NCBI GenBank assembly: GCA_963678705.1
Contig: OY783206.1
Location: 15,449,807-15,513,806, forward strand
DNA length: 64,000 bases
Reading direction: 5' to 3'
Source of the DNA: Panorpa germanica
Lineage: Eukaryota > Arthropoda > Insecta > Mecoptera > Panorpidae
In this document: piece by piece, positions 27,001 to 40,756 of the stretch
Numbering within the stretch: the first letter of the stretch is position 1
Layout of the letters: each line of letters opens with the position of its first letter
Translations under genes and position numbers: made by a program
Notes under the pieces: generated by a model
Told to the model about the DNA's origin: nothing
Databases searched by the model: none
What the model saw: only the letters and a program-made list of their open reading frames with translations

Positions 27001-28750
27001 GTAGCTGTAAGATTTCACAAGTAACAGCGATTTTTTTAAAAATATTTTCTGATTCTTAGTCAATTTTATATGGAGAATGTTCAAAATAGCGTAAATCGCA
27101 TTATTTTTTCTCAATTCGTCGTTATATCACTATTTCGACTTTCTGTGATAAAAACTGTAAAAGTTATGGGATTTTCTTCAAATTTTTTTTGGATTTTTGC
27201 TCATAACTCGAATACGCTTCAATAGCAATGTGAACTATAGGCCTAAATCTATGTAAGGAGGCGGTATTCGCACATGTCTAGTACATTGTTTTTTTGTAGC
27301 TATAAGATTTCACAAGTAACAGCGATTTTTTTAAAAATATTTTCTGATTCTCAGTCAATTTTATATGGAGAATGTTCAAAATAGTGTAAATCGCATTATT
27401 TTTTCTCAATTCGTCGTTTTAGCACTATTTCAACTTTTTGTGATAAAAACTGTAAAAGTTATGGGATTTTCTTCAAATTTCTTTTGGATTTTTGCTCATA
27501 ACTCGAATACGCTTCAATAGCAATGTGAACTATAGGCCTAAATCTATGTAAGGAGGCGGTATTCGCACATGTCTAGTACATTGTTTTTTTGTAGCTATAA
27601 GATTTCACAAGTAACAGCGATTTTTTTAAAAATATTTTCTGATTCTCAGTCAATTTTATATGGAGAATGTTCAAAATAGCGTAAATCGCATTATTTTTTC
27701 TCAATTCGTCGTTTTAGCACTATTTCAACTTTCTGTGATAAAAACTGTAAAAGTTATGGGATTTTCTTCAATTTTTTTTTGGATTTTTGCTCATAACTCG
27801 AATACGCTTTAATAGCAATGTGAGCTATAGGCTTAAATCTATGTAAGGAGGCGGTATTCGCACATGTCTAGTACATTGTTTTTTTGTAGCTATAAGATTT
27901 CACAAGTAACAGCGATTTTTTTTAAATATTTTCTGATTCTCAGTCAATTTTATATGGAGAATGTTCAAAATAGCGTAAATCGTATTATTTTTTCTCAATT
28001 CGACGTTTTAGCACTATTTCAACTTTCTGTGATAAAAACTGTAAAAGTTATGGGATTTTCTTCAAATTTTTTTTGGATTTTTGCTCGTAACTCGAATACG
28101 CTTCAATAGCAATGTGAACTATAGGCCTAAATCTATGTAAGGAGGCGGTATTCGCACATGTGTAGTACATTGTTTTTTTGTAGCTATAAGATTTCATAAG
28201 TAACAGCGATTTTTTTAAAAATATTTTCTGATTCTCAGTCAATTTTATATGGAGAATGTTCAAAATAGCGTAAATCGCATTATTTTTTCTCAATTCGTCG
28301 TTTTAGCACTATTTCAACTTTCTGTGATAAAAACTGTAAAAGTTATGGGATTTTCTTCAAATTTTTTTTGGATTATTGCTCATAACTCTAATACGCTTCA
28401 ATAGCAATGAGAACTATAGGCCTAAATCTATGTAAGGAGGTGGTATTCGCACATGTCTAGTACATTGTTTTTTTGTAGCTGTAAGATTTCACAAGTAACA
28501 GTGATTTTTTTAAAAAATATTTTCTGATTCTCAGTCAATTTTATATGGAGAATGTTCAAAATAGCGTAAATCGCATTATATTTTCTCAATTCGTCGTTTT
28601 AGCACTATTTCAACTTTCTGTGATAAAAACTGTAAAAGTTATGGGATTTTCATCAAATTTTTTTTGGATTTTTGCTCATAACTCGAATACGCTTCAATAG
28701 CAATGTGAACTGTAGGCCTAAATCTATGTAAGGAGGCGGTATTCGCACAT
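21097..28750 (+). repeat. Tandem pair of higher-order satellite blocks (14 and 12 monomers)
   Basis: The diagnostic variant GTCTATTACATTGC occurs at 21097, 25211 and 28751, spacings 4114 and 3540 bp, or 14 and 12 monomers. The second block lacks monomers present in the first, including the one missing GTCTAGTAC that normally follows the marker. The rest of the marker order matches, which is typical of unequal exchange between higher-order units. Confidence 0.82.
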
Positions 28751-31700
28751 GTCTATTACATTGCTTTTTTGTAGCTATAAGATTTCACAAGTAACAGCGA
28801 TTTTTTTAAAAATATTTTCTGATTCTCAGTCAATTTTATATGGAGAATGTTCAAAATAGCGTAAATCGCATTATTTTTTCTCAATTCGTCGTTTTAGCAC
28901 TATTTCAACTTTCTGTGATAAAAACTGTAAAAGTTATGGGATTTTCTTCAAATTTTTATTGGATTTTTGCTCATAACTCGAATACGCTTCAATAGCAATG
29001 TGAACTATAGGCCTAAATCTATGTAAGGAGGCGGTATTCGCACATTGTTCTTTTGTAGCTGTAAGATTTCACAAGTAACAGCGATTTTTTTAAAAATATT
29101 TTCTGATTCTTAGTCAATTTTATATGGAGAATGTTCAAAATAGCGTAAATCGCATTATTTTTTCTCAATTCGTCGTTATATCACTATTTCGACTTTCTGT
29201 GATAAAAACTGTAAAAGTTATGGGATTTTCTTCAAATTTTTTTTGGATTTTTGCTCATAACTCGAATACGCTTCAATAGCAATGTGAACTATAGGCCTAA
29301 ATCAATGTAAGGAGGCGGTATTCGCACATGTCTAGTACATTGTTTTTTTGTAGCTATAAGATTTCACAAGTAACAGCGATTTTTTTAAAAATATTTTCTG
29401 ATTCTCAGTCAATTTTATATGGAGAATGTTCAAAATAGTGTAAATCGCATTCATTTTTCTCAATTCGTCGTTTTAGCACTATTTCAACTTTTTGTGATAA
29501 AAACTGTAAAAGTTATGGGATTTTCTTCAAATTTTTTTTGGATTTTTGCTCATAACTCGAATACGCTTCAATAGCAATGTGAACTATAGGCCTAAATCTA
29601 TGTAAGGAGGCGGTATTCGCACATGTCTAGTACATTGTTTTTTTGTAGCTATAAGATTTCACAAGAAACAGCGATTTTTTTAAAAATATTTTCTGATTCT
29701 TAGTCAATTTTATATGGAGAATGTTCAAAATAGCGTAAATCGCATTATTTTTTCTCAATTCGTCGTTTTAGCACTATTTCAACTTTCTGTGATAAAAACT
29801 GTAAGAGTTATGGGATTTTCATCAAATTTTTTTTGGATTTTTGCTCATAACTCGAATACGCTTCAATAGCAATGTGAACTATAGGCCTAAATCTATGTAA
29901 GGAGGCGGTATTCGCACATGTCTAGTACATTGTTTTTTTGTAGCTATAAGATTTCACAAGTAACAGCGATTTTTTTAAAAATATTTTCTGATTCTCAGTC
30001 AATATTATATGGAGAATGTTCAAAATAGCGTAAATCGCATTATTTTTTCTCAATTCGTCGTTTTAGCACTATTTCAACTTTCTGTGATAAAAACTGTAAA
30101 AGTTATGGGATTTTCTTCAAATTTTTTTTGGATTTTTGCTCATAACTCGAATACGCTTCAATAGCAATGTGAACTATAGGCCTAAATCTATGTAAGGAGG
30201 CGGTATTCGCACATGTCTAGTACATTGTTTTTTTGTAGCTATAAGATTTCACAAGTAACAGCGATTTTTTTTAAAATATTTTCTGATTCTCTGTCAATTT
30301 TATATGGAGAATGTTCAAAATAGCGTAAATCGCATTATTTTTTCTCAATTCGTTTAGCACTATTTCAACTTTCTGTGATAAAAACTGTAAAAGTTATGGG
30401 ATTTTCTTCAATTTTTTTTTGGATTTTTGCTCATAACTCGAATACGCTGCAATAGCAATGTGAACTATAGGCCTAAATCTATGTAAGGAGGTGGTATTCG
30501 CACATGTCTAGTACATTGTTCTTTTGTAGCTGTAAGATTTCACAAGTAACAGCGATTTTTTTAAAAATATTTTCTGATTCTTAGTCAATTTTATATGGAG
30601 AATGTTCAAAATAGCGTAAATCGCATTATTTTTTCTCAATTCGTCGTTTTATCACTATTTCGACTTTCTGTGATAAAAACTGTAAAAGTTATGGGATTTT
30701 CTTCAAATTTTTTTTGGATTTTTGCTCATAACTCGAATACTCTTCAGTAGCAATGTGAACTATAGGCCTAAATCTATGTAAGGAGGCGGTATTCGCACAT
30801 GTCTAGTACATTCTTTTTTTGTAGCTATAAGATTTCACAAGTAACAGCGATTTTTTTAAAAATATTTTCTGATTCTCAGTCAATTTTATATGGAGAATGT
30901 TCAAAATAGTGTAAATCGCATTCATTTTTCTCAATTCGTCGTTTTAGCACTATTTCAACTTTTTGTGATAAAAACTGTAAAAGTTATGGGATTTTCTTCA
31001 AATTTTTTTTGGATTTTTGCTCATAACTCGAATACGCTTCAATAGCAATGTGAACTATAGGCCTAAATCTATGTAAGGAGGCGGTATTCGCACATGTCTA
31101 GTACATTGTTTTTTTGTAGCTATAAGATTTCACAAGTAACAGCGATTTTTTTAAAAATATTTTCTGATTCTTAGTCAATTTTATATGGAGAATGTTCAAA
31201 ATAGCGTAAATCGCATTATTTTCTCAATTCGTCGTTTTAGCACTATTTCAACTTTCTGTGATAAAAACTGTAAGAGTTATGGGATTTTCATCAAATTTTT
31301 TTTGGATTTTTGCTCATAACTCGAATACGCTTCAATAGCAATGTGAACTATAGGCCTAAATCTATGTAAGGAGGCGGTATTCGCACATGTCTAGTACATT
31401 GTTTTTTTGTAGCTATAAGATTTCACAAGTAACAGCGATTTTTTTAAAAATATTTTCTGATTCTCAGTCAATATTATATGGAGAATGTTCAAAATAGCGT
31501 AAATCGCATTATTTTTTCTCAATACGTCGTTTTAGCACTATTTCAACTTTCTGTGATAAAAACTGTAAAAGTTATGGGATTTTCTTCAAATTTTTTTTGG
31601 ATTTTTGCTCATAACTCGAATACGCTTCAATAGCAATGTGAACTATAGGCCTAAATCTATGTAAGGAGGCGGTATTCGCACATGTCTAGTACATTGTTTT

Positions 31701-34325
31701 TTTGTAGCTATAAGATTTCACAAGTAACAGCGATTTTTTTAAAAATATTTTCTGATTCTCTGTCAATTTTATATGGAGAATGTTCAAAATAGCGTAAATC
31801 GCATTATTTTTTCTCAATTCGTTTAGCACTATTTCAACTTTCTGTGATAAAAACTGTAAAAGTTATGGGATTTTCTTCAATTTTTTTTTGGATTTTTGCT
31901 CATAACTCGAATACGCTGCAATAGCAATGTGAACTATAGGCCTAAATCTATGTAAGGAGGTGGTATTCGCACATGTCTAGTACATTGTTCTTTTGTAGCT
32001 GTAAGATTTCACAAGTAACAGCGATTTTTTTAAAAATATTTTCTGATTCTTAGTCAATTTTATATGGAGAATGTTCAAAATAGCGTAAATCGCATTATTT
32101 TTTCTCAATTCGTCGTTTTATCACTATTTCGACTTTCTGTGATAAAAACTGTAAAAGTTATGGGATTTTCTTCAAATTTTTTTTGGATTTTTGCTCATAA
32201 CTCGAATACGCTTCAGTAGCAATGTGAACTATAGGCCTAAATCTATGTAAGGAGGCGGTATTCGCACATGTCTAGTACATTGTTTTTTTGTAGCTATAAG
32301 ATTTCACAAGTAACAGCGATTTTTTTAAAAATATTTTCTGATTCTCAGTCAATTTTATATGGAGAATGTTCAAAATAGCGTAAATCGCATTATATTTTCT
32401 CAATTCGTCGTTTTAGCACTATTTCAACTTTCTGTGATAAAAACTGTAAAAGTTATGGGATTTTCATCAAATTTTTTTTGGATTTTTGCTCATAACTCGA
32501 ATACGCTTCAATAGCAATGTGAACTATAGGCCTAAATCTATGTAAGGAGGCGGTATTCGCACATGTCTAGTACATTGTTTTTTTGTAGCTATAAGATTTC
32601 ACAAGTAACAGCGATTATTTTTTAAATATTTTCTGATTCTCAGTCAATTTTATATGGAGAATGTTCAAAATAGCGTTAATCGCATTATTTTTTCTCAATT
32701 CGTCGTTTTAGCACTATTTCAACTTTCTGTGATAAAAACTGTAAAAGTTATGGGATTTTCTTCAAATTTTTTTTGGATTTTTGCTCATAACTCGAATACG
32801 CTTCAATAGCAATGTGAACTATAGGCCTAAATCTATGTAAGGAGGCGGTATTCGCACATGTCTAGTACATTGTTTTTTTGTAGCTATAAGATTTCACAAG
32901 TAACAGCTATTTTTTTTTAAATATTTTCTGATTCTCAGTCAATTTTATATGGAGAATGTTCAAAATAGCGTAAATCGTATTATTTTTTCTCAATTCGTCG
33001 TTTTAGCACTATTTCAACTTTCTGTGATAAAAACTGTAAAAGTTATGGGATTTTCTTCAATTTTTTTTTGGATTTTTGCTCATAACTCGAATACGCTTTA
33101 ATAGCAATGTGAGCTATAGGCCTAAATCTATGTAAGGAGGCGGTATTCGCACATGTCTAGTACATTGTTTTTTTGTAGCTATAAGATTTCACAAGTAACA
33201 GCGATTATTTTTTAAATATTTTCTGATTCTCAGTCAATTTTATATGGAGAATGTTCAAAATAGCGTAAATCGCATTATTTTTTCTCAATTCGTCGTTTTA
33301 GCACTATTTCAACTTTCTGTGATAAAAACTGTAAAAGTTATGGGATTTTCTTCAAATTTTTTTTGGATTTTTGCTCGTAACTCGAATACGCTTCAATAGC
33401 AATGTGAACTATAGGCCTAAATCTATGTAAGGAGGCGGTATTCGCACATGTGTAGTACATTGTTTTTTTGTAGCTATAAGATTTCACAAGTAACAGCGAT
33501 TTTTTTAAAAATATTTTCTGATTCTCAGTCAATTTTATATGGAGAATGTTCAAAATAGCGTAAATCGCATTATTTTTCTCAATTCGTCGTTTTAGCACTA
33601 TTTCAACTTTTTGTGATAGAAACTGTAAGAGTTATGGGATTTTCATCAAATTTTTTTTGGATTTTTGCTCATAACTCGAATACGCTTCAATAGCAATGTG
33701 AAATATAGGCCTAAATCTATGTAAGGAGGCGGTATTCGCACATGTCTAGTACATTGTTCTTTTGTAGCTGTAAGATTTCACAAGTAACAGCGATTTTTTT
33801 AAAAATATTTTCTGATTCTCAGTCAATTTTATATGGAGAATGTTCAAAATAGTGTAAATCGCATTATTTTTTCTCAATTCGTCGTTTTAGCACTATTTCA
33901 ACTTTCTGTGATAAAAACTGTAAAAGTTATGGGATTTTCTTCAAATTTTTTTTGGATTTTTGCTCATAACTCGAATACGCTTCAATAGCAATGTGAACTA
34001 TAGGCCTAAATCTATGTAAGGAGGCGGTATTCGCACATGTCTAGTACATTGTTTTTTTGTAGCTATAAGATTTCACAAGTAACAGCGATTTTTTTTAAAA
34101 TATTTTCTGATTCTCTGTCAATTTTATATGGAGAATGTTCAAAATAGCGTAAATCGCATTATTTTTTCTCAATTCGTTTAGCACTATTATAACTTTCTGT
34201 GATAAAAACTGTAAAAGTTATGGGATTTTCTTCAATTTTTTTTTGGATTTTTGCTCATAACTCGAATACGCTGCAATAGCAATGTGAACTATAGGCCTAA
34301 ATCTATGTAAGGAGGCGGTATTCGC
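28751..34325 (+). repeat. Long superblock of the satellite, second copy
   Basis: Second copy of the segment at 11980-17260. After about 32211 it holds one extra monomer, marked by GCATTATATTTTCTC, relative to the first copy. Beyond 34.5 kb the array continues to the gap with monomers that show more single-base homopolymer losses. Confidence 0.8.
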
Positions 34326-37300
34326 ACATCTCTAGTACATTGTTTTTTTGTAGCTATAAGATTTCACAAGTAACAGCGATTTTTTTAAAAATATTTTCTG
34401 ATTCTCAGTCATTTTTATATGGAGAATGTTCAAAATAGCATAAATCGCATTATATTTTCTCAATTCGTCGTTTTAGCACTATTTCAACTTTCTGTGATAA
34501 AAACTGTAAAAGTTATGGGATTTTCATCAAATTTTTTTGGATTTTTGCTCATAACTCGAATACGCTTCAATAGCAATGTGAACTATAGGCCTAAATCTAT
34601 GTAAGGAGGCGGTATTCGCACATGTCTAGTACATTGTTTTTTTGTAGCTATAAGATTTCACAAGTAACAGCGATTTTTTTAAAAATATTTTCTGATTCTC
34701 AGTCAATTTTATATGGAGAATGTTCAAAATAGCGTTAATCGCATTATTTTTTCTCAATTCGTCGTTTTAGCACTATTTCAACTTTCTGTGATAAAAACTG
34801 TAAAAGTTATGGATTTTCTTCAAATTTTTTTTGGATTTTTGCTCATAACTCGAATACGCTTCAATAGCAATGTGAACTATAGGCCTAAATCTATGTAAGG
34901 AGGCGGTATTCGCACATGTCTAGTACATTGTTTTTTTTGTAGCTATAAGATTTCACAAGTAACAGCTATTTTTTTTTAAATATTTTCTGATTCTCAGTCA
35001 ATTTTATATGGAGAATGTTCAAAATAGCGTAAATCGCATTATTTTTTCTCAATTCGTCGTTTTAGCACTATTTCAACTTTCTGTGATAAAAACTGTAAAA
35101 GTTATGGGATTTTCTTCAATTTTTTTTTGGATTTTTGCTCATAACTCGAATACGCTTTAATAGCAATGTGAGCTATAGGCCTAAATCTATGTAAGGAGGC
35201 GGTATTCGCACATGTCTAGTACATTGTTTTTTTGTAGCTATAAGATTTCACAAGTAACAGCGATTATTTTTTAAATATTTTCTGATTCTCAGTCAATTTT
35301 ATATGGAGAATGTTCAAAATAGCGTAAATCGCATTATTTTTTCTCAATTCGTCGTTTTAGCACTATTTCAACTTTCTGTGATAAAAACTGTAAAAGTTAT
35401 GGATTTTCTTCAAATTTTTTTTGGATTTTTGCTCGTAACTCGAATACGCTTCAATAGCAATGTGAACTATAGGCCTAAATCTATGTAAGGAGGCGGTATT
35501 CGCACATGTGTAGTACATTGTTTTTTTGTAGCTATAAGATTTCACAAGTAACAGCGATTTTTTAAAAATATTTTCTGATTCTCAGTCAATTTTATATGGA
35601 GAATGTTCAAAATAGCGTAAATCGCATTATTTTTCTCAATTCGTCGTTTTAGCACTATTTCAACTTTTTGTGATAGAAACTGTAAGAGTTATGGGATTTT
35701 CATCAAATTTTTTTTGGATTTTTGCTCATAACTCGAATACGCTTCAATAGCAATGTGAACTATAGGCCTAAATCTATGTAAGGAGGCGGTATTCGCACAT
35801 GTCTAGTACATTGTTTTTTTGTAGCTATAAGATTTCACAAGTAACAGCGATTATTTTTTAAATATTTTCTGATTCTCAGTCAATTTTATATGGAGAATGT
35901 TCAAAATAGCGTAAATCGCATTATTTTTTCTCAATTCGTCGTTTTAGCACTATTTCAACTTTCTGTGATAAAAACTGTAAGAGTTATGGGATTTTCATCA
36001 AATTTTTTTTTGATTTTTGCTCATAACTCGAATACGCTTAAGTAGCAATGTGAACTATAGGCCTAAATCTATGTAAGGAGGCGGTATTCGCACATGTCTA
36101 GTACATTGTTTTTTTGTAGCTATAAGATTTCACAAGTAACAGCGATTTTTTTAAAAATATTTTCTGATTCTCAGTCAATTTTATATGGAGAATGTTCAAA
36201 ATAGCATAAATCGCATTATATTTTCTCAATTCGTCGTTTTAGCACTATTTCAACTTTCTGTGATAAAAACTGTAAAAGTTATGGGATTTTCATCAAATTT
36301 TTTTGGATTTTTGCTCATAACTCGAATACGCTTCAATAGCAATGTGAACTATAGGCCTAAATCTATGTAAGGAGGCGGTATTCGCACATGTCTAGTACAT
36401 TGTTTTTTTGTAGCTATAAGATTTCACAAGTAACAGCGATTTTTTTTTAAATATTTTCTGATTCTCAGTCAATTTTATATGGAGAATGTTCAAAATAGCG
36501 TTAATCGCATTATTTTTTCTCAATTCGTCGTTTTAGCACTATTTCAACTTTCTGTGATAAAAACTGTAAAAGTTATGGGATTTTCTTCAAATTTTTTTTG
36601 GATTTTTGCTCATAACTCGAATACGCTTCAATAGCAATGTGAACTATAGGCCTAAATCTATGTAAGGAGGCGGTATTCGCACATGTCTAGTACATTGTTT
36701 TTTTGTAGCTATAAGATTTCACAAGTAACAGCTATTTTTTTTTAAATATTTTCTGATTCTCAGTCAATTTTATATGGAGAATGTTCAAAATAGCGTAAAT
36801 CGCATTATTTTTTCTCAATTCGTCGTTTTAGCACTATTTCAACTTTCTGTGATAAAAACTGTAAAAGTTATGGGATTTTCTTCAATTTTTTTTTGGATTT
36901 TTGCTCATAACTCGAATACGCTTTAATAGCAATGTGAGCTATAGGCCTAAATCTATGTAAGGAGGCGGTATTCGCACATGTCTAGTACATTGTTTTTTGT
37001 AGCTATAAGATTTCACAAGTAACAGCGATTATTTTTTAAATATTTTCTGATTCTCAGTCAATTTTATATGGAGAATGTTCAAAATAGCGTAAATCGCATT
37101 ATTTTTTCTCAATTCGTCGTTTTAGCACTATTTCAACTTTCTGTGATAAAAACTGTAAAAGTTATGGGATTTTCTTCAAATTTTTTTTGGATTTTTGCTC
37201 GTAACTCGAATACGCTTCAATAGCAATGTGAACTATAGGCCTAAATCTATGTAAGGAGGCGGTATTCGCACATGTGTAGTACATTGTTTTTTTGTAGCTA

Positions 37301-39722
37301 TAAGATTTCACAAGTAGCAGCGATTTTTTTAAAAATATTTTCTGATTCTCAGTCAATTTTATATGGAGAATGTTCAAAATAGCGTAAATCGCATTATTTT
37401 TCTCAATTCGTCGTTTTAGCACTATTTCAACTTTTTGTGATAGAAACTGTAAGAGTTATGGGATTTTCATCAAATTTTTTTTGGATTTTTGCTCATAACT
37501 CGAATACGCTTCAATAGCAATGTGAACTATAGGCCTAAATCTATGTAAGGAGGCGGTATTCGCACATGTCTAGTACATTGTTCTTTTGTAGCTGTAAGAT
37601 TTCACAAGTAACAGCGATTTTTTTAAAAATATTTTCTGATTCTTAGTCAATTTTATATGGAGAATGTTCAAAATAGCGTAAATCGCATTATTTTTTCTCA
37701 ATTCGTCGTTATATCACTATTTCGACTTTCTGTGATAAAAACTGTAAAAGTTATGGGATTTTCTTCAAATTTTTTTTGGATTTTTGCTCATAACTCGAAT
37801 ACGCTTCAATAGCAATGTGAACTATATGCCTAAATCTATGTAAGGAGGCGGTATTCGCACATGTCTAGTACATTGTTTTTTTGTAGCTATAAGATTTCAC
37901 AAGTAACAGCGATTTTTTTAAAAATATTTTCTGATTCTCAGTCAATTTTATATGGAGAATGTTCAAAATAGTGTAAATCGCATTCATTTTTCTCAATTCG
38001 TCGTTTTAGCACTATTTCAACTTTTTGTGATAAAAACTGTAAAAGTTATGGGATTTTCTTCAAATTTTTTTTGGATTTTTGCTCATAACTCGAATACGCT
38101 TCAATAGCAATGTGAACTATAGGCCTAAATCTATGTAAGGAGGCGGTATTCGCACATGTCTAGTACATTGTTTTTTTTGTAGCTATAAGATTTCACAAGT
38201 AACAGCGATTTTTTTAAAATATTTTCTGATTCTTAGTCAATTTTATATGGAGAATGTTCAAAATAGCGTAAATCGCATTATTTTTTCTCAATTCGTCGTT
38301 TTAGCACTATTTCAACTTTCTGTGATAAAAACTGTAAGAGTTATGGGATTTTCATCAAATTTTTTTGGATTTTTGCTCATAACTCGAATACGCTTCAATA
38401 GCAATGTGAACTATAGGCCTAAATCTATGTAACGAGGCGGTATTCGCACATGTCTAGTACATTGTTTTTTTGTAGCTATAAGATTTCACAAGTAACAGCG
38501 ATTTTTTAAAATATTTTCTGATTCTCAGTCAATATTATATGGAGAATGTTCAAAATAGCGTAAATCGCATTATTTTTTCTCAATTCGTCGTTTTAGCACT
38601 ATTTCAACTTTCTGTGATAAAAACTGTAAAAGTTATGGGATTTTCTTCAAATTTTTTTGGATTTTTGCTCATAACTCGAATACGCTTCAATAGCAATGTG
38701 AACTATAGGCCTAAATCTATGTAAGGAGGCGGTATTCGCACATGTCTAGTACATTGTTTTTTTGTAGCTATAAGATTTCACAAGTAACAGCGATTTTTTT
38801 AAAAATATTTTCTGATTCTCTGTCAATTTTATATGGAGAATGTTCAAAATAGCGTAAATCGCATTATTTTTTCTCAATTCGTCGTTTTAGCACTATTTCA
38901 ACTTTCTGTGATAAAAACTGTAAGAGGTATGGGATTTTCATCAAATTTTTTTGGATTTTTGCTCATAACTCGAATACGCTTCAATAGCAATGTGAACTAT
39001 AGGCCTAAATCTATGTAAGGAGGCGGTATTCGCACATGTCTAGTACATTGTTTTTTTGTAGCTATAAGATTTCACAAGTAACAGCGATTTTTTTAAAAAT
39101 ATTTTCTGATTCTCAGTCAATATTATATGGAGAATGTTCAAAATAGCGTAAATCGCATTATTTTTTCTCAATTCGTCGTTTTAGCACTATTTCAACTTTC
39201 TGTGATAAAAACTGTAAAAGTTATGGGATTTTCTTCAAATTTTTTTTGGATTTTTGCTCATAACTCGAATACGCTTCAATAGCAATGTGAACTATAGGCC
39301 TAAATCTATGTAAGGAGGCGGTATTCGCACATGTCTAGTACATTGTTTTTTTGTAGCTATAAGATTTCACAAGTAACAGCGATTATTTTTTAAATATTTT
39401 CTGATTCTCAGTCAATTTTATATGGAGAATGTTCAAAATAGCGTTAATCGCATTATTTTTTCTCAATTCGTCGTTTTAGCACTATTTCAACTTTCTGTGA
39501 TAAAAACTGTAAAAGTTATGGGATTTTCTTCAAATTTTTTTTGGATTTTTGCTCATAACTCGAATACGCTTCAATAGCAATGTGAACTATAGGCCTAAAT
39601 CTATGTAAGGAGGCGGTATTCGCACATGTCTAGTACATTGTTTTTTTGTAGCTATAAGATTTCACAAGTAACAGCTATTTTTTTTTAAATATTTTCTGAT
39701 TCTCAGTCAATTTTATATGGAG

Positions 39723-39922
39723 NNNNNNNNNNNNNNNNNNNNNNNNNNNNNNNNNNNNNNNNNNNNNNNNNNNNNNNNNNNNNNNNNNNNNNNNNNNNNN
39801 NNNNNNNNNNNNNNNNNNNNNNNNNNNNNNNNNNNNNNNNNNNNNNNNNNNNNNNNNNNNNNNNNNNNNNNNNNNNNNNNNNNNNNNNNNNNNNNNNNNN
39901 NNNNNNNNNNNNNNNNNNNNNN
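39723..39922. other. Assembly gap (200 N)
   Basis: Exactly 200 unknown bases end the satellite array and start unrelated sequence. The round length suggests a scaffold placeholder, so the true distance, and whether the two sides are neighbours at all, is unknown. Confidence 0.99.
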
Positions 39923-40080
39923 CTTCTCCACCGTCGTGCTACTACACCACTGAATCACATTTTTAGATTTCAAACATGAAAAACTATGTTTTCCAGTTTC
40001 TATATATTTCTATAGATTCTATATACATTTTATCTTCGTATATGCATTTCGTCAATATTAAGGTTTCCCATCTACCCTTA
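39923..40080. other. Unassigned AT-rich sequence right of the gap
   Basis: About 160 bp with no coding potential and no similarity I can see to the satellite on the left or to the 0.8-kb repeats on the right. Confidence 0.4.
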
Positions 40081-40756
40081 TACATTTAAATTAAACAAAT
40101 TAATTGATAATTTCATTTTTAATTTTAATTTTATTTTTAAATTGAAATATTTTACTCGTTCTATATTAATTTTACATATAACAATAAAGATGTATATATA
40201 TAATAAACTAACTAAAAAAATATATTTTTTTCAACAAAATATAAAATATTTTCAATTTATTCGTTATTGGACCAACTTTTTTTTCAAAATTTGGGATTTT
40301 TTTTTTCGATTCGTAAATAAGTTACCAAGGTTAGCCTATATACAAAATTTCAACTTTCTAGCACAATTTTTACTCTCGGCAAATACTGCCCCCGTGCCCC
40401 AAATAAAATTTTGAAATTTTGAATTTTTTTTTATTAATACTATACTTAATTATTCTAAAATCCAGAATATAATCTTTCTCCAAAGTTCCCTACCGGGCCC
40501 CCGAATTTCTTCAACCCCCTCTTTGTCAATTATTGAATTTTTAATTTTTGAGAAATGTCTGCATTACATACCTTAATACACATGCAAAATTTCAACTTTC
40601 TATCTTATACGAATTAAAAGTAATACAGCAAAAAAAAGGCTCACTTTTTTCCAGTTTTTCCAAAATTACGGATTTCCAGGAAATTCAGGGAAATATCTGG
40701 GGACGCTAGAAGTGTTAGAATTTTTTTCTCTTTAAAGTCTTTAAAGTCTCTTTTAA
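40081..40756 (-). repeat. Helitron-like unit L1 (both ends degraded)
   Basis: Contains the family internal blocks, including AAGTTACCAAGGTTAGCC, the C-rich block at about 40388 and GGGCCCCCGAATTTC at about 40494. It lacks the hairpin/CTAG end on its left and breaks off in a CTTTAAAGT duplication near 40727-40756. Confidence 0.6.

Larger units (their letters stand above)
5126..39722 (+). repeat. Satellite DNA array, 294-295-bp monomer, about 117 copies
   Basis: Uninterrupted head-to-tail array in a single orientation. Successive monomers, counted from CGCTTCAATAGCAATGTG, begin at 5126, 5421, 5716, 6011, 6306 and 6600, giving 294-295 bp. Each monomer has a slightly GC-richer core (TATAGGCCTAAATCTATG then AAGGAGGCGGTATTCGCACA) and several T/A tracts. 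Monomers differ by point variants, homopolymer length, and small indels such as loss of GTCTAGTAC after the core. Variants recur in fixed order, which shows higher-order organisation. Short open frames of 60-86 codons appear on both strands, but they cross monomer boundaries, change with one-base indels and are not conserved, so I call no gene. The left edge is the errantivirus insertion; the right edge is the assembly gap. The amount and uniformity suggest pericentromeric or other heterochromatin (inference). Confidence 0.97.

Noticed and set aside
11093-39018. Many near-identical 60-86-codon frames on both strands in the satellite
   Set aside because: They result from the monomer sequence itself, cross monomer boundaries, are opened or closed by single-base indels, and most of the roughly 117 monomers lack them.
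5126-39722. CRISPR-like array
   Set aside because: The repeat is 294-295 bp with no spacers; the genome is eukaryotic and the pattern is satellite DNA.
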